NCBI GenBank assembly: GCA_018902385.1
Contig: JABSSW010000072.1
Span: forward strand, 124,001 to 188,000
Direction of reading: 5' to 3'
From: Physcia stellaris
Taxonomy: Eukaryota; Ascomycota; Lecanoromycetes; Caliciales; Physciaceae
Length of the DNA stretch: 64,000 nucleotides
Shown here: piece by piece, positions 47,828 to 60,661 of the stretch
How the letters are laid out: the number at the start of each line of letters is the position of its first letter
Position numbering within the stretch: the stretch's first letter is position 1
Notes under the pieces: model-generated
Seen by the model: only the letters and a program-made list of their open reading frames with translations
The model's database searches: none
What the model was told of the DNA's origin: nothing
Made by a program: the position numbers and the translations under genes

Positions 47828-48818
47828 AACAACACTCTCACAAGATGGATTCTCTGTGGAGTGCGAAGCACAGCGGTCAATGTAGAGGCTTTTGTGGGAA
47901 TCATGCGATCTTCAGGCAGCAGAATTTTACGATTCGAGCGTAAATGATGCCACCTGCAGAAGATAAGACCTAGCAATAATCATTGCCATCGAGTACTGGT
48001 TGTGGTGTTTCTCTGCTTATCAATCAAGCCTCGCAGGCTCGCAAAAAGAAATGAGATCCAGACTGCGCCACGCAGCTCGATCGAGCGTGTACCACTAAAT
48101 TGATGTCGTACGTAGCTTAGGCTCACCCGAGCGCGCTGTAGTGAAAGTGGTGTTAACGGTTGCGTTTCGAGGAATGTGGATATTCTACACTGTTGTCGCT
48201 TTCTTAGGTGCCATGTCGCGTCTCGGCATCAAGTCTACGAAGCTGTCGTAGGGATAATATGTGCACTCAAGAACGTATTCATATGCTGTTTGGCAAAACG
48301 CGGATAGGGAACCCAATGAGAGAGTGGATGCCATCAGTGTAAGGATTCCCGTTCCAGGTTCGGGCAGTCAGGAAGACGCTGAACTATTCTGAGATCTTGG
48401 ATGTTTCACCAAGGCCTCTGCTTTGGGTGTATCACGATCGAGACGACAATTTGCCAAAGAATTGCGAAGTGAGGAGGCAGGTGGTCGTCATGTCGATAGA
48501 CAGACTTGAGGTTGAAGAATGATTGAAATCCGCTCGAGTGAACTGTGAGTCCCGCTGGGACCGCTGGGGGTCTAAAATGGAAGTTCTGGTATTTTCTGAT
48601 CTAGTCATTGTCTTGCCGCATAATGGGCTCCTGATACGTGAGGTCGAAACGGGTTCCTTTACGAGTAGATAGCCAAGTGAAAGAAGAACCCGTCATTCAA
48701 TTCTACTCTTCAAGGCAATCAACTAAAAGCGCCGCCACAGCGACAAACAAATCCAGAGCTACCTCCTGTACGCCACTTTTCAAAATTTATATTATAAAAA
48801 ATTAGCGTGATAAATAAT
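47828..48818. other. NLR upstream region
   Basis: About 1 kb of normal-composition sequence between the NLR start and the 5S gene. No open frame of note. It should contain the NLR promoter. Confidence 0.5.
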
Positions 48819-48936
48819 ACATATGACCATAGCAGCCAGAAAGCTCGGCCTCTCGTCCGATCGGCCATGAGAACCTGGTTAGCGGCCAATTAGTAGTTGG
48901 GTGGGTGACCACCAGCGAATACTGGCTGTTGTATGT
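48819..48936 (+). rRNA. 5S ribosomal RNA gene (possibly a variant or pseudogene)
   Basis: 118 bases starting acatatgaccatagcagcca and ending ctgttgtatgt, the usual 5S length. The strongest match is the 3' half, which carries the internal control region (ttagtagttgggtgggtgac, then caccagcgaat). The ends pair (acatatgac with the terminal gtatgt) and a T run follows. Compared with the fragment at 35746, three positions read T instead of C, as after C-to-T mutation. The copy lies about 115 bp from an AT-rich mutated block, so it may have been lightly hit. Like other dispersed fungal 5S genes it has no linked rDNA. Confidence 0.85.
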
Positions 48937-48940
48937 TTTT
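48936..48940 (+). terminator. Pol III T-run terminator of the 5S gene
   Basis: Five T residues begin at the last base of the 5S gene, the usual RNA polymerase III stop signal. Confidence 0.65.
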
Positions 48941-49059
48941 CCATATCTTTTTGGTTTGTTTTCCAGTTTCTTCTTAAAGGCCTCCGTCCGTCAGGTCACG
49001 TCGTAACCGGGACCCGCCTTTCAAACACTCGTACCTCGGTTAGGAGTTTCACTCACATA

Positions 49060-52000
49060 ATAATACGCTCATCATTTGATAATATCGTTGTTTTCTTATA
49101 TATCAACGCACACAGTGCTTATTATTAAAAAGTAATTTCATAAATCGATAGAACATGACGTAATTGCATATTAACAGCGATTTTATCATATACATAATTT
49201 TATTGATGAAATAATTATGAAATTTTAAATCGATTATTGCATACGTATTTGTTATGTGTAAGAAACTTGCATTGTTTTTATGAATGATTTCTGATTTAAG
49301 TACAGCAAATGTCAAAGTCGACTAAATTTGCTTTTCGACTAGTCTTGTTCAGTGACTAACTAGTCATAGCAGTAAGCACGTAACAAATGTCAACAAACAA
49401 GAAAAAATCGAAACGTTTTCGCTGAACTAAATATTAATAATCATGTCAGATTACGTATAACAAGTTTTGTCAATCGTTTCATTAATCGTCGCTCTTTTTC
49501 AGTTTTTAGTTCTGATTTTTCACGTTCATTCTTGAGTTCACGTAACTATCGATCTGATAGTAATGATTATTCGATGACGACGACGACGTGCTAATCGACA
49601 CTCGCGATACATGTGATTTTCGCGAGCGAAACTGTCGATCTGATTTTGTCACGATAATTATCGACTTTGTCGCGACAAAAATGATTAACGTAATTACAAT
49701 AAAAAGCGACGTAATGACAATTTTCTTTTCAAAACGACGACGATGCTTAGTTGATTTGATACTGTTTTCGAATTGTTGAATGATCGTAGTTTTTTTCGAT
49801 CGACGAAACGATACGTCGAAAAACTGATGCAAATCATCATTGTTAAAATGTTGTCGTTCGTAATTTTCAACAAAATCAATAAATTCGATCAGTTTGACAA
49901 TGTTTTTTCACTCATCGTAAATTGATTTTCAGTCTTTTCAGCGTATCAAATATTGTGTCACAATAATTTTGTTGTAAATTCGAAAACGTTTGTCTATTAT
50001 GATTTTTATTTCGAAGTTTTTTTCGAACTCGATATTAAACATTTTTTTTATTTCAATTTCATCTGAAAAATCAGATTTGAAACGTCGATAAGAGTTTTTT
50101 TCTGACGATGTCGATTCTAACTGAATGACGAAAATGACGAAATGAATTTGCGAACGAAATGACAAATCTAGTTCGTAAATCAGACGTTTTATTCGTCGTT
50201 TGACAAGAAACGAATCGATGCGTTGATTGAACAGCTTTGCGTTAAATTTACTAAATAGAATGTATTTCTTGTGTAATCGTAAGTAAATTTTATCGTCTGA
50301 CTTGAACAACAAGAAAGTGTGACGTGAATCGTATATGATTTTGATTTTAGTCATGACATATGAAATAACATCGATTGCTTTTCGTTGATGTCGAAAGCGC
50401 TCGAAATCGATATCATCGATTTTGATAAACTTGCGAATTAAAACGATTAAAACATCGCGTAATTTGAATTCATAAATCATCTCGTTGAATGAACGATCGA
50501 TGATAACGTTAAATGCGTTGTTCAATTAAGTTTGCAAAATTGACAAGATTTCAATTCAATCGATGTTCGAATTTTTCGTGATTAAATATCGCAAAACGAT
50601 TTTCACAATTTGATTTGATCGCTCTGACAAGTCGTCTGTTTGTGCGTGATAAGCGCTGCTCATAAATAAAATAATGTCTAATTTAGCAAAGAAGACGATT
50701 CAAAAGTTTGACGTGAATTTTCTGTCTCGATCGAAAATAATGATTTTCGAAATGTTTCAATTCGTTAACAGTAATTTATCAACAACAGCATTGATTCATT
50801 GAGCGACAAATCAATCTGTTTTGTCAACTATGACTTGTAATTGACGTGAGATTTTGTTCGTCAAATTGAGTAAAGTGTTCATTTTTTGTTTAAACGATAA
50901 TGTCAATACGAAATTCATCGTTATTGTATGAAAAAATAATGACGACGTGAAAATGAACATTAATTCATCATACGAATTATGTCGTTTGATTTGATTGAGC
51001 TGACACTCAAAACAGTGTCGCAAATACATTCGCAATTTTCTCGACATTGTTGACATATATATTGTTTTCATTAGTCGTCGATAGACACGATGATAATCAA
51101 CGTGAAAATTGTCGTCGTGCGTCATCTTGAAAACGTCTTGTTGACAAATTTCGAATATACATAGTTTAAATTGTTCAAATTCGTAATCATTGTTTTCATG
51201 AATATGATAAATTAGTTCGTCGATTAATTGAAAATCAATGTCAATTCGTCGATTGTTAATTTGACGATCGATTTGTGATATTTGCGACAGATTTTTTGTG
51301 ACAAATTGTGATGTAATCGACTGTTGATTAAACAAAACGTCAATTGATTGCTTTGTCGTTTGCGAAAAATTTTTTGTAATTGACGATTGTGTAATTGAAC
51401 TGTCGAAAGATTTTTGCAAAACTTTTTTTTTTTCATTGACTAATCGCGCATTAAAAGATTCGAGCATCGTCAAAATTTTGATTCAAATTTTATCAAATTG
51501 ATAATTTTGTCGAAATTTTAATTTGAAATTTTCGAACATTGTTATCAAATCGCTATTGTAAACATAGATGACATCGTTTTCCGAATCTATCATGTTTTCA
51601 TGAAAGTTCTCGATGTCAAATACATCGTTTTTGTCGTTAAACATACAGTTATTGATAAACAATCGACTAAAAACGTCAAATATGATGTGTGATTTGTCGA
51701 GTTTGTAACGTACGTCTAATCGAAACTGAAATAGATAAGTTGAAACGCGTATTAGTTTCATATTTAATTTATTCACATTGCTAGTGATAAGTTTGATTTG
51801 ACGAGTTATGAAAAAATTGACAACATGATCGATATATATGATTGTAACATGTTTAAATGTTTCAATTAAATGTTTAATTCGTTTCATTAATCAGATCAGA
51901 TCGATCATTTTTAACTCGATAAATCAATATTTTTTTTCAACAAACGTCAACATTCGACTAAAAAACATGATTGATTCGACGTTTTTTCGCTTGAATGACG

Positions 52001-55000
52001 TTGACGATAATTTGATTTCGAAAGCGTTTTTCAAATCGACGTCGTTGAATAACGATTGTTTGTTTTTGTCGTTTTTAAAATGATACATCATAACGTCAAA
52101 ATCTTTGCGCGATTTATCAACGTCGACGTACAAACGATACAATATTCGATTAGAATTTTGATGTATTAGTCAGCTAAAGCGATTGAACGAATTTTGTAAT
52201 TGACGATATGAATTTTTTTTTGTTTTCGTCGAATTGTGAATCGAAATACGTTTGCTGAAATTTTTACGAATTTTGTCAACATTCGACGATGAGATTTTTA
52301 ACAGCATAATTTTTCGTTTGTTCAAAGCGTCAGACTTTTGAGCGTAATAAAAAACAAAATTTCGTAATCAATCGATCATGTTTAGATAAATTTCTAGATT
52401 TTTGAAAATGCGTGAAAATCGTAATTTGAAAATGACAATTAGTTTTTTTTGTGTCGTTGACAGATCGAATCGATCAATTTTTTGTTTCAACAATGAGATA
52501 ATAAAGTATTCTAAATACGTCTTTGATGATTTCAATGTTATGTTGAATTTGACGAATAGCGAAAACATTTAATTGAAATGACGTAAATGTTTTTCAAAAA
52601 AATGATTGAACATTACAATGTCATTTACGTATGCTCGAGCAAATGCTCGATATGCGCGAAATATGTCGTCGATTTTTCGCTGTACGTAAACAGAATTATT
52701 TTTAAAACTCATGACGATTACATTTCATTGCTCATTATTTTTATGAGTGACAACGATAAGTTTGTGACGATTTGCAATTTTCATTAGTCATTGATGAAAA
52801 AAACTAGTACAATCGAAAATATTGATGTAAACACATTCGATTACAGCAAATATCAAATCGAATTGAAATTGCATCGAATAAACATCAAACTGAATTATTT
52901 TGTTGAGATTTCGAATATCGACTACTATTTTGCTCTTGCGTTTCGACGATTTGTCAGATAAATAAATCGTTTTTCATATTACAAAGCAAAAATATGCGTA
53001 CGAAATGAGTTGTGTAATTCAGTTCATTTTGTTTTGTTTATGTAATTCGTCGAATTTTTTGTCAATTACATCGCGATTTTGTTTGTTTAATTTGAAAACG
53101 CGTGTTGAATTTGATTTCGCGTCAAATATCGTATTTATTGACATTCAATTTTTTTTCGATATGTTGACGATATTTGTCGTTTTTTTTTGTCAGATGTTGA
53201 AATAAATTTTCGCAATGATAAATAGTTTAACATAGACGAATTCATCGTCGTAAATGATAATGTCATTAAACAGCGTGTGTTTCATGCTAACGAATGTTAA
53301 ATTCGTAACTTTCGATATGTTAGAAATTGAAAAATTTCTCGACGTCGATTGAATAGCTGACATAATAAATTCGTGAAAAATTTTCTCAAAAGCGATTAAT
53401 TCGATTACATCAACGATGATTCATTTGACAATTTTTTCTAATCAATCAAATGATTTGACGATTAAATGTCGATTCTTCGATGCGACTAAAAAGCAATTTT
53501 TTTCGTTGTAGTCGTTCAATTTATTTAGTTTGAAGTTGCGCGATATTGTAATCGACTGATTTGTCGAATTACGTACTTGAACGACAATAAAATTGACATC
53601 GATGATGTGAGCAAAAAAATCATCCTTTGCTTTTAATCGATTATTTTTTAATGAATGAAAGAAGTAATCACGATTTGTTGATAGTGTTTGTTCGCGAATC
53701 TTGACGAATACAATTATGTGAATATGCGAAAATATGATTAATTGTTTTAAAAATTTGACGACTCGATTCATTCGTCTGTCACGAAAAATGACATGCAATT
53801 TCGTTGTCACGTCGCAACTGTTTATAGTGACAATTTGTTTGTCGACATTTATAATCATCTTTTTTGATGTTAGGACGTTCATTTCAATGAATATTTTGAT
53901 TGACAAGTTGTCAATCAGATGAATTTCACGTGTGAAATGAGTTTTGACAAACGTGTCAACGATTGTCATTTCAAATATATAAAAGTCGATCATAACGTAT
54001 TCGAAAATATCGTGTCAAATCGTATCGATGTTTCGTATTCGAATCGACTCGCTGATTTTAAAAACGAAAATCTTTGATAATCGATTTAAAATGTATCGTC
54101 TATTTTCAATTGACATGATAATATCGTTATTTAGACAGAATTCGTCAACTGACAATTCTGACGAAATGTTGACATGTATGCAAACGTAATGTCACGATCG
54201 AAAATCGTAACTCTTATTGTGCTTTTTGTTGACGATAGACTCAATGACGAAAACATTTTTCGATGCATTGAAATTGACAATTGAATCGACACGACATTGT
54301 CTGACGTGTCTGTGCAATTTGTTGTTTGAGTAAAAAAGTTCATTGCAACGTCGACAAGTGAAAATTCGTTCGTCAACGATTATTGCTGACATTTCATCTG
54401 AAATAATCATTGTAATTGACTGACTGATATAGTTGACTTGCGTAATTTCAAATTGTAATGAGTTTTGATTTTTTGATTCGTTGATGTTTTCGTTGAATTC
54501 GTCATCAAAATAATTATCGTCATCGTAATGAACATTAGTTTGATCAAAATGCGCGTTCGTTTCATCGATTTGATACGTTTGTCAAAATTTTTCGAAAAAG
54601 ATTTTCTCGATTTCGATTGACTGATTTTCTTGATTTGTATTGTAAAAAACTTTTGCAAATCGTTGCTTGTTGAAATCAAACGAGCGAAACGATTGACGTT
54701 GCTGTTAAAACGATGATTGTTGATAAAAATCGAACGCGTTTGATACGACGTTTCGATTTGACGATTCAACTATCTGTTTCAATGACAGCGAGACAAACAA
54801 AGTCAATTGTTGAAACGATGCGTTTGAATATTGATTTTTTTGTTGTTGTCGATTTTGATAAACACGATTCTGATATTGATTGAAATTCTGAAATTGATTA
54901 AAAAAATTCTGAAAGTCAGTCGACACGAATGCTTGCTGAAATTCAAATTGATAAAAACGTTGATAATTATCGAGTTGATAATTGCGATTTCGATTGACAT

Positions 55001-56350
55001 TTAACATATCACGCTGTTGAAATCGCTCACGTTCTTGTTTGTTTTTATTTTTTTGTGATTCATCACGTCGTGACGAATTGAATTGATTAGCGACAAGTTT
55101 TCATCATGAATTTTTCTTATCATTTAATTCACGAAGAAAATCATTCATTCTAGTGACGTGAATGAATTTCGTAACATGCAGTTGAAAATTTGAATCGAAA
55201 TCGTTTCAAATTTGCAATAACTGATTGAACAACGATAATTCGATCGACTTGTCTAATCGAATGACGAATTGAACATAATCACGAGATAATCGTTGATTGA
55301 ACGCGTTTTGCATAATGTATCGTTTTGTGACAAACGTTTTCATAATTCTGAATGTTGATTTTCGAAATTTTGTTATCAACGCGTTTTTTCACTCAGTTAA
55401 TTCGATATTCATTGTTAACAAACGCTTTTTCATGTTTGTCAACAACGAAATATGTCAAGTCAAAACATTTCTTTTTAAACATCGATACAAATTATCACGA
55501 ATCAACTCGACATTCTGTGTGTTGACGAAATTTTTAATTCGATTGACGAAAACGCGCACGTCACGAAAATCGTGTCTTCATTGATATTTTTTAGTGACGA
55601 ATCGATTGACGCTGACTTGTCATCGTGATTGAAATCAAAAAATTTTAACTTTTTGACTACAAAGCGATTGAAATCGTCAGCAGTATTGTCGTCAACGAAA
55701 TCGATTAATTCTGACGATTCTGATTGTTTTGATTGTTTTGATTGTTTTGTTGATTCAGCGAGTTCAATCACATTTTGCTGATCGTTGATCATTTGTTGCA
55801 TTTTATCAAACATTGTGTTCATCATGTTTTGCATCGAGTTGTCAATTGCTGCTTGCACAACGAAATCGATAACGACATTGTCGATATTGTCATCAATGTC
55901 AATCATATTGCTTGACGATGTTGATTTTATTGACTGTTCGTAAATGATTTTTTCGATCGACGTTTCGCGTGTTGTAATCGAATTGCTATTGATAAATTGA
56001 TTATTATCGACTTGTTGACTATCGATAATAAAGCGATGATTTGAATCAATGATAAATGAATAACTGAATGCTTTGACAAATGATCGAGAAATTAACGATT
56101 TCATCGACAAATTAACAATCGATTGATTTTTTTTTGATATAGAAATATCGTTGACTTGATAAAAACGTTCTGCGAAACGAAAAGTTGAAAAAATCGACGA
56201 TGCTTGTTTTTCGAAAATAAGAAAATGTCGTTTTGACGTCGAATTGCTGATTTTCGAATTTTCGATAAATGATGATCGATAGACTGATCGCGTCGAATCA
56301 AGAACTTGAAAAAGATCAAGAATTTGATTCGAAAAAATCGAATCAAGTCT
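49060..56350 (-). mobile_element. Broken Ty3/Gypsy retroelement with chromodomain-like end
   Basis: Minus-strand fossil in one piece, from gag at the high-coordinate end to the integrase tail near 49.5 kb. Parts recognised: gag-like Gln-rich region (54.7-56.1 kb), a C2H2-type zinc motif (FTCRRCNELFYSNNKLHRH, about 54.35 kb), protease region (53.4-54.0 kb), reverse transcriptase (about 52.3-53.4 kb), RNase H (51.5-52.15 kb), integrase with its His/Cys zinc site (50.8-51.5 kb), and a C-terminal part resembling a chromodomain (IIIDKRFRIYNKI, 49.9-50.0 kb). The order is that of Ty3/Gypsy elements. Frames are broken in at least a dozen places and it is surely dead. Heavy C-to-T change suggests one old mutation episode rather than recent insertion. 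LTRs could not be delimited by eye, so the ends are approximate. Confidence 0.85.
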
Positions 56351-56714
56351 GAAATGTAGAGTTTGAAACTTGTCTTGACGTCAAACTCAAGTTTTTGATT
56401 TTAGTGTCAAATTCAAATTCAAGTCGACATATTCGATTTGAAATTTGTCTTGACGTCAAATCAAACTTTTTTTTTGAATTTGAAATTTGATTTGAAAAGC
56501 TTGACTTGACTTGAAATACTATTGATAAAAAATAATAAAAATAAATTTTATTCTTACAAACTTTACTGAAAAGAAAAAAATACTGAAAGAAATTTCAGAC
56601 ATGAATAATGAATAATGAATTTTGATAATGCAATTTGAAAAAAAAAAAAATTGATCATTATTCACAGACAAATGATAATGCATGATGATAATGCATTTTC
56701 GTTATCTAGTCAAA

Positions 56715-57253
56715 TTAAAAATCGAACATTATGAAATTTGCATCGTTCGTATTTTTGTTGATTTCGAATTCGTTCTCGTCATCGAAATTTTTCACGTTGT
56801 TTTTTTTTTCGTCATCGTCGTCGCTTTTTGCATTTTTCTTTTTTTTGATGATATTGAGAAATTCGATTTTAATATTTCGATTTTTCGCATTGTGCGAAAA
56901 AACAAAATTTTTAATTGTTTTTCGCATTTCTTTCATCGCGTCAACAAAATTCGTCGTTTTCAATGCGCGAATTTTTTTATCATCATAAAGAACGCGTTGC
57001 GCGATCAATTTCGTCATTGAATACAAATATTTTTCTATTGCGCTTTGTGTTCGTTCAATGTTTTCATCGTTTTGAAATTGAAATGAATCATCAATGAAAT
57101 CAACAGATTTTGATATTCAATATTCATTGATTGTTGCGAAAATTCGAAATTAACTGTTTGACGTATAATTTCGATTGCATTTTTTTTGACATCGTTTTGT
57201 CGTGTTTGTTCGTCGAGCTTTTTTTTGTTTTGTTGATAAATTTCATTTTTCAA
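56715..57253 (-). pseudogene. Acidic/charged orphan gene remnant, unit A
   Basis: Minus-strand coding sense is favoured because the reading gives a natural charged protein: IYQQNKKKLDEQTRQN at the start, LIAQRVLYDDKKIRALKTT in the middle, and an acidic end (KSDDDDEKKNN, then FDDENEFE). The plus-strand reading of the same DNA would be an implausible Ser/Phe run. No family recognised. It is broken by stops, and its start faces the H3-like gene across a spacer of about 350 bp. Confidence 0.5.
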
Positions 57254-58239
57254 AAAACACGTTAAAAATTAATTAGAAATCGCAATTTTTATATGTATTA
57301 TTCGATTGCATTATCATGATTGTCGTTTTCAATACGAACATCGAACACTTTTTTTTTGTCATTTTTTTTCAAAATTTTACGATTTTTTTCATCAAATTCA
57401 AATCAAACAACAATTTTCATCAAATTTTTTTGAATTTGATCATAGCGACATTATCGACATTTTGTGCTTTGTACAGTTTGATTTGAATATTCGATCAATG
57501 TTTTTTTTTTTCGCGATTAACGATATTTTTTGAATTGATCGAATAAATTTTAACAAATGTAAATTGTGCGAATTCGAACATTTTGAATGTAAATATCAGC
57601 ACGATAATGCGACAAAATAATGCATCATTTTTGAACAATGTTTAAAACGTACGTCGAGTATGAATCAATATCAAATAATCGATAAAATTGAAAACAGATT
57701 TGTGATTGAATTCATCAACAAACGTGTTGCGATAAACAGTTGAATCATATCTGAAAACGAAAAGTAAATCAAATTTGAAAATTCAAATTAATGTTTACTC
57801 GTCAAGTTTGTGAACTTGTGTGCAATAAAATTGATTAACATCGATAATGCGATATGATCATGCATTCAACTTTGAAACGAAAAATAACGAATATTACACA
57901 CGAAAATAATCAAATTTGACAAGTGATTTATCAATATCGAGAAAAAAAAAACTGAAAATGTTATAGAAAGTCGATCGAAAATTGTCGACACGCGACTGTT
58001 GCGCTTATCGAAAAAATTTAAACGTCGAAATTAAAAGCAATATTTCGATGCAAAAAATCTAATCAAGCATTCAACACGATCGCATCGATATTTTCGTAAC
58101 GTTTGCAAATAATGCAAATCTGTATCGCGAGAAAATGAATTTATTAATTGATGAACAACAATCGATTCATCGCATGTTTAATTTTGTAATCAATGACATT
58201 TTTATTAAATTTTCATTTGTAACAACATTAGATAAATAA

Positions 58240-59247
58240 GATAATGCATGAAAATAATGTAAACTAACGAAATTTAAAATATTTCGACGTTCATTCAAAA
58301 TTTAAAAATTTTCAAAACGTTCAATCAACAGCTGCTATTACTATGACGATGAATGAAAACGATAAAAATATTGTTGATGATATTTCAACGAAAAATGTGA
58401 ACATTGATAAAAATGATAATGCAAAAAGATAATGCATAAACTAACAAATGATAAAACGTTTTGTTGAAGAAATTGCATTGTTTGTTTCGTTTTCAATCAA
58501 TATTTCGTCGATCAATTGAAACGTTTTTGCGAACGTTGTTCGAAAATTTAAATCGAAAATCGCTGCTGAAATGTTTATTGAATTTGTTAATGATAAAAAA
58601 TCTGAAAAAGCGCGAAATGATGAAATCGTTGATATTAATAGTCATAATGACTTTTCGTTTTGTAAATCGAATAATGCATGACGATAATGCATAAATTAAC
58701 AAATCATCGCAATTGCTGAAGATGAAAACATTCAAAAAAAATTCGAAATATCAACATTTCAAATGTTTGAAAGTCGAAAAAATGTCGAAAACGATGAATC
58801 GAATAAAAAAATATTTGATGAAAATGAAATCAAAATTGTTCACAAATTCGATATTCATGATATTGTCATTATTCATATTGAATTCGAAAATGATGATCAA
58901 ATTTCAAATAAATCGAATAATGCGTCAAAGTAATGCACAAATTCACAAATCGAAACACGCGTCATGAAAAAAACAAATCGACAAATGAATAATGACATTG
59001 ATGTGAACAAAAACAAAACGTCGATCACAAAACGAATAAAAATGAACATGATCGCGTTCAAATTTTTCGCGTTTAAATTTTTTGCGTTCAAGTTTTTTGC
59101 GTCGAAGTTTTTCGCGTTCAAATTTGTCAATAAATCGAACAAAAAATCAATCGCAAAACGTTTGAACTCATTAATTTAAAAAAAAGTCGCGAACAAATCG
59201 ATAATGCATTCAAATCATGCGTTATCGAATATTGATTAACACATCAG
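58240..59247 (+). repeat. Intron-like modules, unit A (ataatgc ... ataatgca ... taac)
   Basis: The motif ataatgc, 6-8 bases, then ataatgca or a close variant recurs at 56674, 57603, 57843, 58240, 58415, 58671, 58917 and 59201. From 58240 on, most copies are followed by a branch-like ctaac/ttaac within about 10 bases, giving modules of 47-54 nt such as 58671-58721 and 59201-59247. Between modules at least one reading frame stays open for 40-70 codons. The first A of each module can derive from a GT donor preceded by G if GG became GA. The near-identity of these introns is unusual. Confidence 0.55.
59056..59122 (+). repeat. 15-bp minisatellite in the H3-like tail, unit A
   Basis: About five units of gcgttcaaatttttc, in frame with the H3-like gene remnant, giving a repeated A-F-K-F-F pattern. 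The F codons (TTC/TTT) are where C-to-T change of Pro or Ser codons would lead, so the tail was probably Pro/Lys/Ala/Ser-rich. Confidence 0.7.
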
Positions 59248-59767
59248 TAAAAGCACAAACGAACAAAATTCGAAATGATTGCATTGCGCGAAATCAAACG
59301 TTTTCAAAAAACGATTGAATTTTTAATTGCAAAAAAATCGTTCGTGAAATTTGTGAAAAAAATGATGCAAAACATAAAGAAAAATGTCAAAATTCAAACA
59401 TCGATTTTTGAAATTTTGCAAAAAAATATCGAAACGTTTGTCACAAAAATGTTTGAAAATAAATCAAATGCGTTATTTTGCGCATTATTTTGTTGATTAA
59501 TTTTTATGAAATGATTAATGCAAAGACGATTCATGCGAAACGAATGACTGTTCAAATGAAGAATATTCATTTTGTTCGAAAAATTTTGAAAATGTTTGTG
59601 AATAACAATGTTTCAATCATTTAAACACAATGTTATTTCTGTTGAGTAATTAATTTACATAATTTGAATTCGTGTTTGAATTGTTTTTCATATCAATATT
59701 TGTCATGCGTGAATTGAAAATTAAATGATAATGTATGATGATAATGCATTTTCGTTATTTAATCAAT

Positions 59768-60306
59768 TTAAAAATCGAACATTATGAAATTTTTATCGTT
59801 CGTATTTTCGTTGTTTTCGAATTCGTTTTCGTCATCGAACTTTTTCACGTTGTTTTTTTTTTCGTCATCGTCGTCGCTTTTTGCATTTTTTTTTGATCGC
59901 ATTGAGAAAATCGATTTTAATATTTCGATTTTTCGCATTGTGCGAAAAAGCAAAATCATTAATTGTTTTTCGCATTTTTTTTATCGCGTTAACAGAATTC
60001 GTCGTTTTTAATGCGCGAATTTTCATATCGTCATAAAAAACGCGCTGCGCAATCAATTTCATCATTAAATACAAATATTTTCTTATTGCGTTTTGCACGC
60101 GTTCAATGTCGTCATCGTTTTGCATTTAAAGTGAATCATTAATGAAATCAACAAATTTTGACAAATTTTGACATTGAAAATTCATCGATTGTTGCGCAAA
60201 TTCGAAATTTGCTATTCGACGTATGATTTCGATTGCATTTTTTTTTGCATCGTTTTGTCGTGTTTGTTCGTCGAATTTTTTTTTATTTTGTTGATAAATT
60301 TCATTT
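59768..60306 (-). pseudogene. Acidic/charged orphan gene remnant, unit B
   Basis: Copy of the 56715-57253 remnant. It keeps KLIAQRVFYDDMKIRALKTT and the acidic KSDDDDEKKNN end, and adds QNDDDIERVQNAIRKYLY upstream of that block, which in unit A lies in an interrupted reading. Conservation of amino acids across both copies supports minus-strand coding. Confidence 0.5.
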
Positions 60307-60661
60307 TTCAGAAAGCACGCTAAAAATTAATTAGAAATCGCAATTTTTATATGCATTATTCGATTGCATTATCATGATTGTCGTTTTCAATACGTGCATC
60401 GAACATTCTTTTTTTATCATTTTTTTTCAAAATTTTGCGATTTTTTTCATTAAATTCAAATCAAACAACAATTTTCATCAAATTTTTTTTGAATTTGAAC
60501 ACAACGACACTGTCGACATTTTGTGTTTTGTACAATTTGATTTGAATATTCGATCAATGTTTTTTTTTTTCGCGATTAGCGATATTTTTTGAATTGATCG
60601 AATAAATTTTAACAAATGTAAATTGTGCGAATTCGAACATTTTGCATGTAAATATCAACAC

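Larger units (their letters stand above)
57640..59640 (+). pseudogene. Decayed multi-exon gene with C-terminal histone H3 fold, unit A
   Basis: The last part is clear: from about 59262, R-x-K-x-x-x-IALREIKRFQK, then FLIAKKSFVKFVKKMMQN, KNVKIQTSIFEILQKNIETF, and, after an interruption at about 59480-59527, TIHAKRMTVQMKNIHFVRK. These line up without gaps over about 65 residues with the H3 core (ALREIRRYQK ... LVREIAQ ... ALQE ... HAKRVTI ... DIQLARR). The differences are mostly those expected from C-to-T and G-to-A change. Upstream, 59056-59122 encodes a Lys-containing 5-residue repeat tail, and earlier exon-like stretches are acidic and Asn-rich, separated by intron-like modules. A 47-nt intron (59201-59247, branch ATTAAC, end CATCAG) precedes the fold. 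It is not functional as it stands. Whether it was canonical H3, a CENP-A-like variant or an element-borne gene is open. Confidence 0.75.
56674..59726 (+). repeat. Tandem unit A (about 3.05 kb)
   Basis: First of two neighbouring units with the same order: a paired ataatgca motif, a minus-strand acidic gene remnant, a short spacer, then a plus-strand multi-exon gene remnant ending in a histone H3 fold. Long stretches are nearly identical to unit B (for example around 56760-56840 and 59830-59890, and around 57600 and 60660). Confidence 0.85.

Noticed and set aside
56731-56988. Plus-strand Ser/Phe-rich frame opposite the acidic gene remnant
   Set aside because: The opposite frame encodes a charged protein that is conserved between the two units; the Ser/Phe run is its mirror in C-to-T-mutated DNA.
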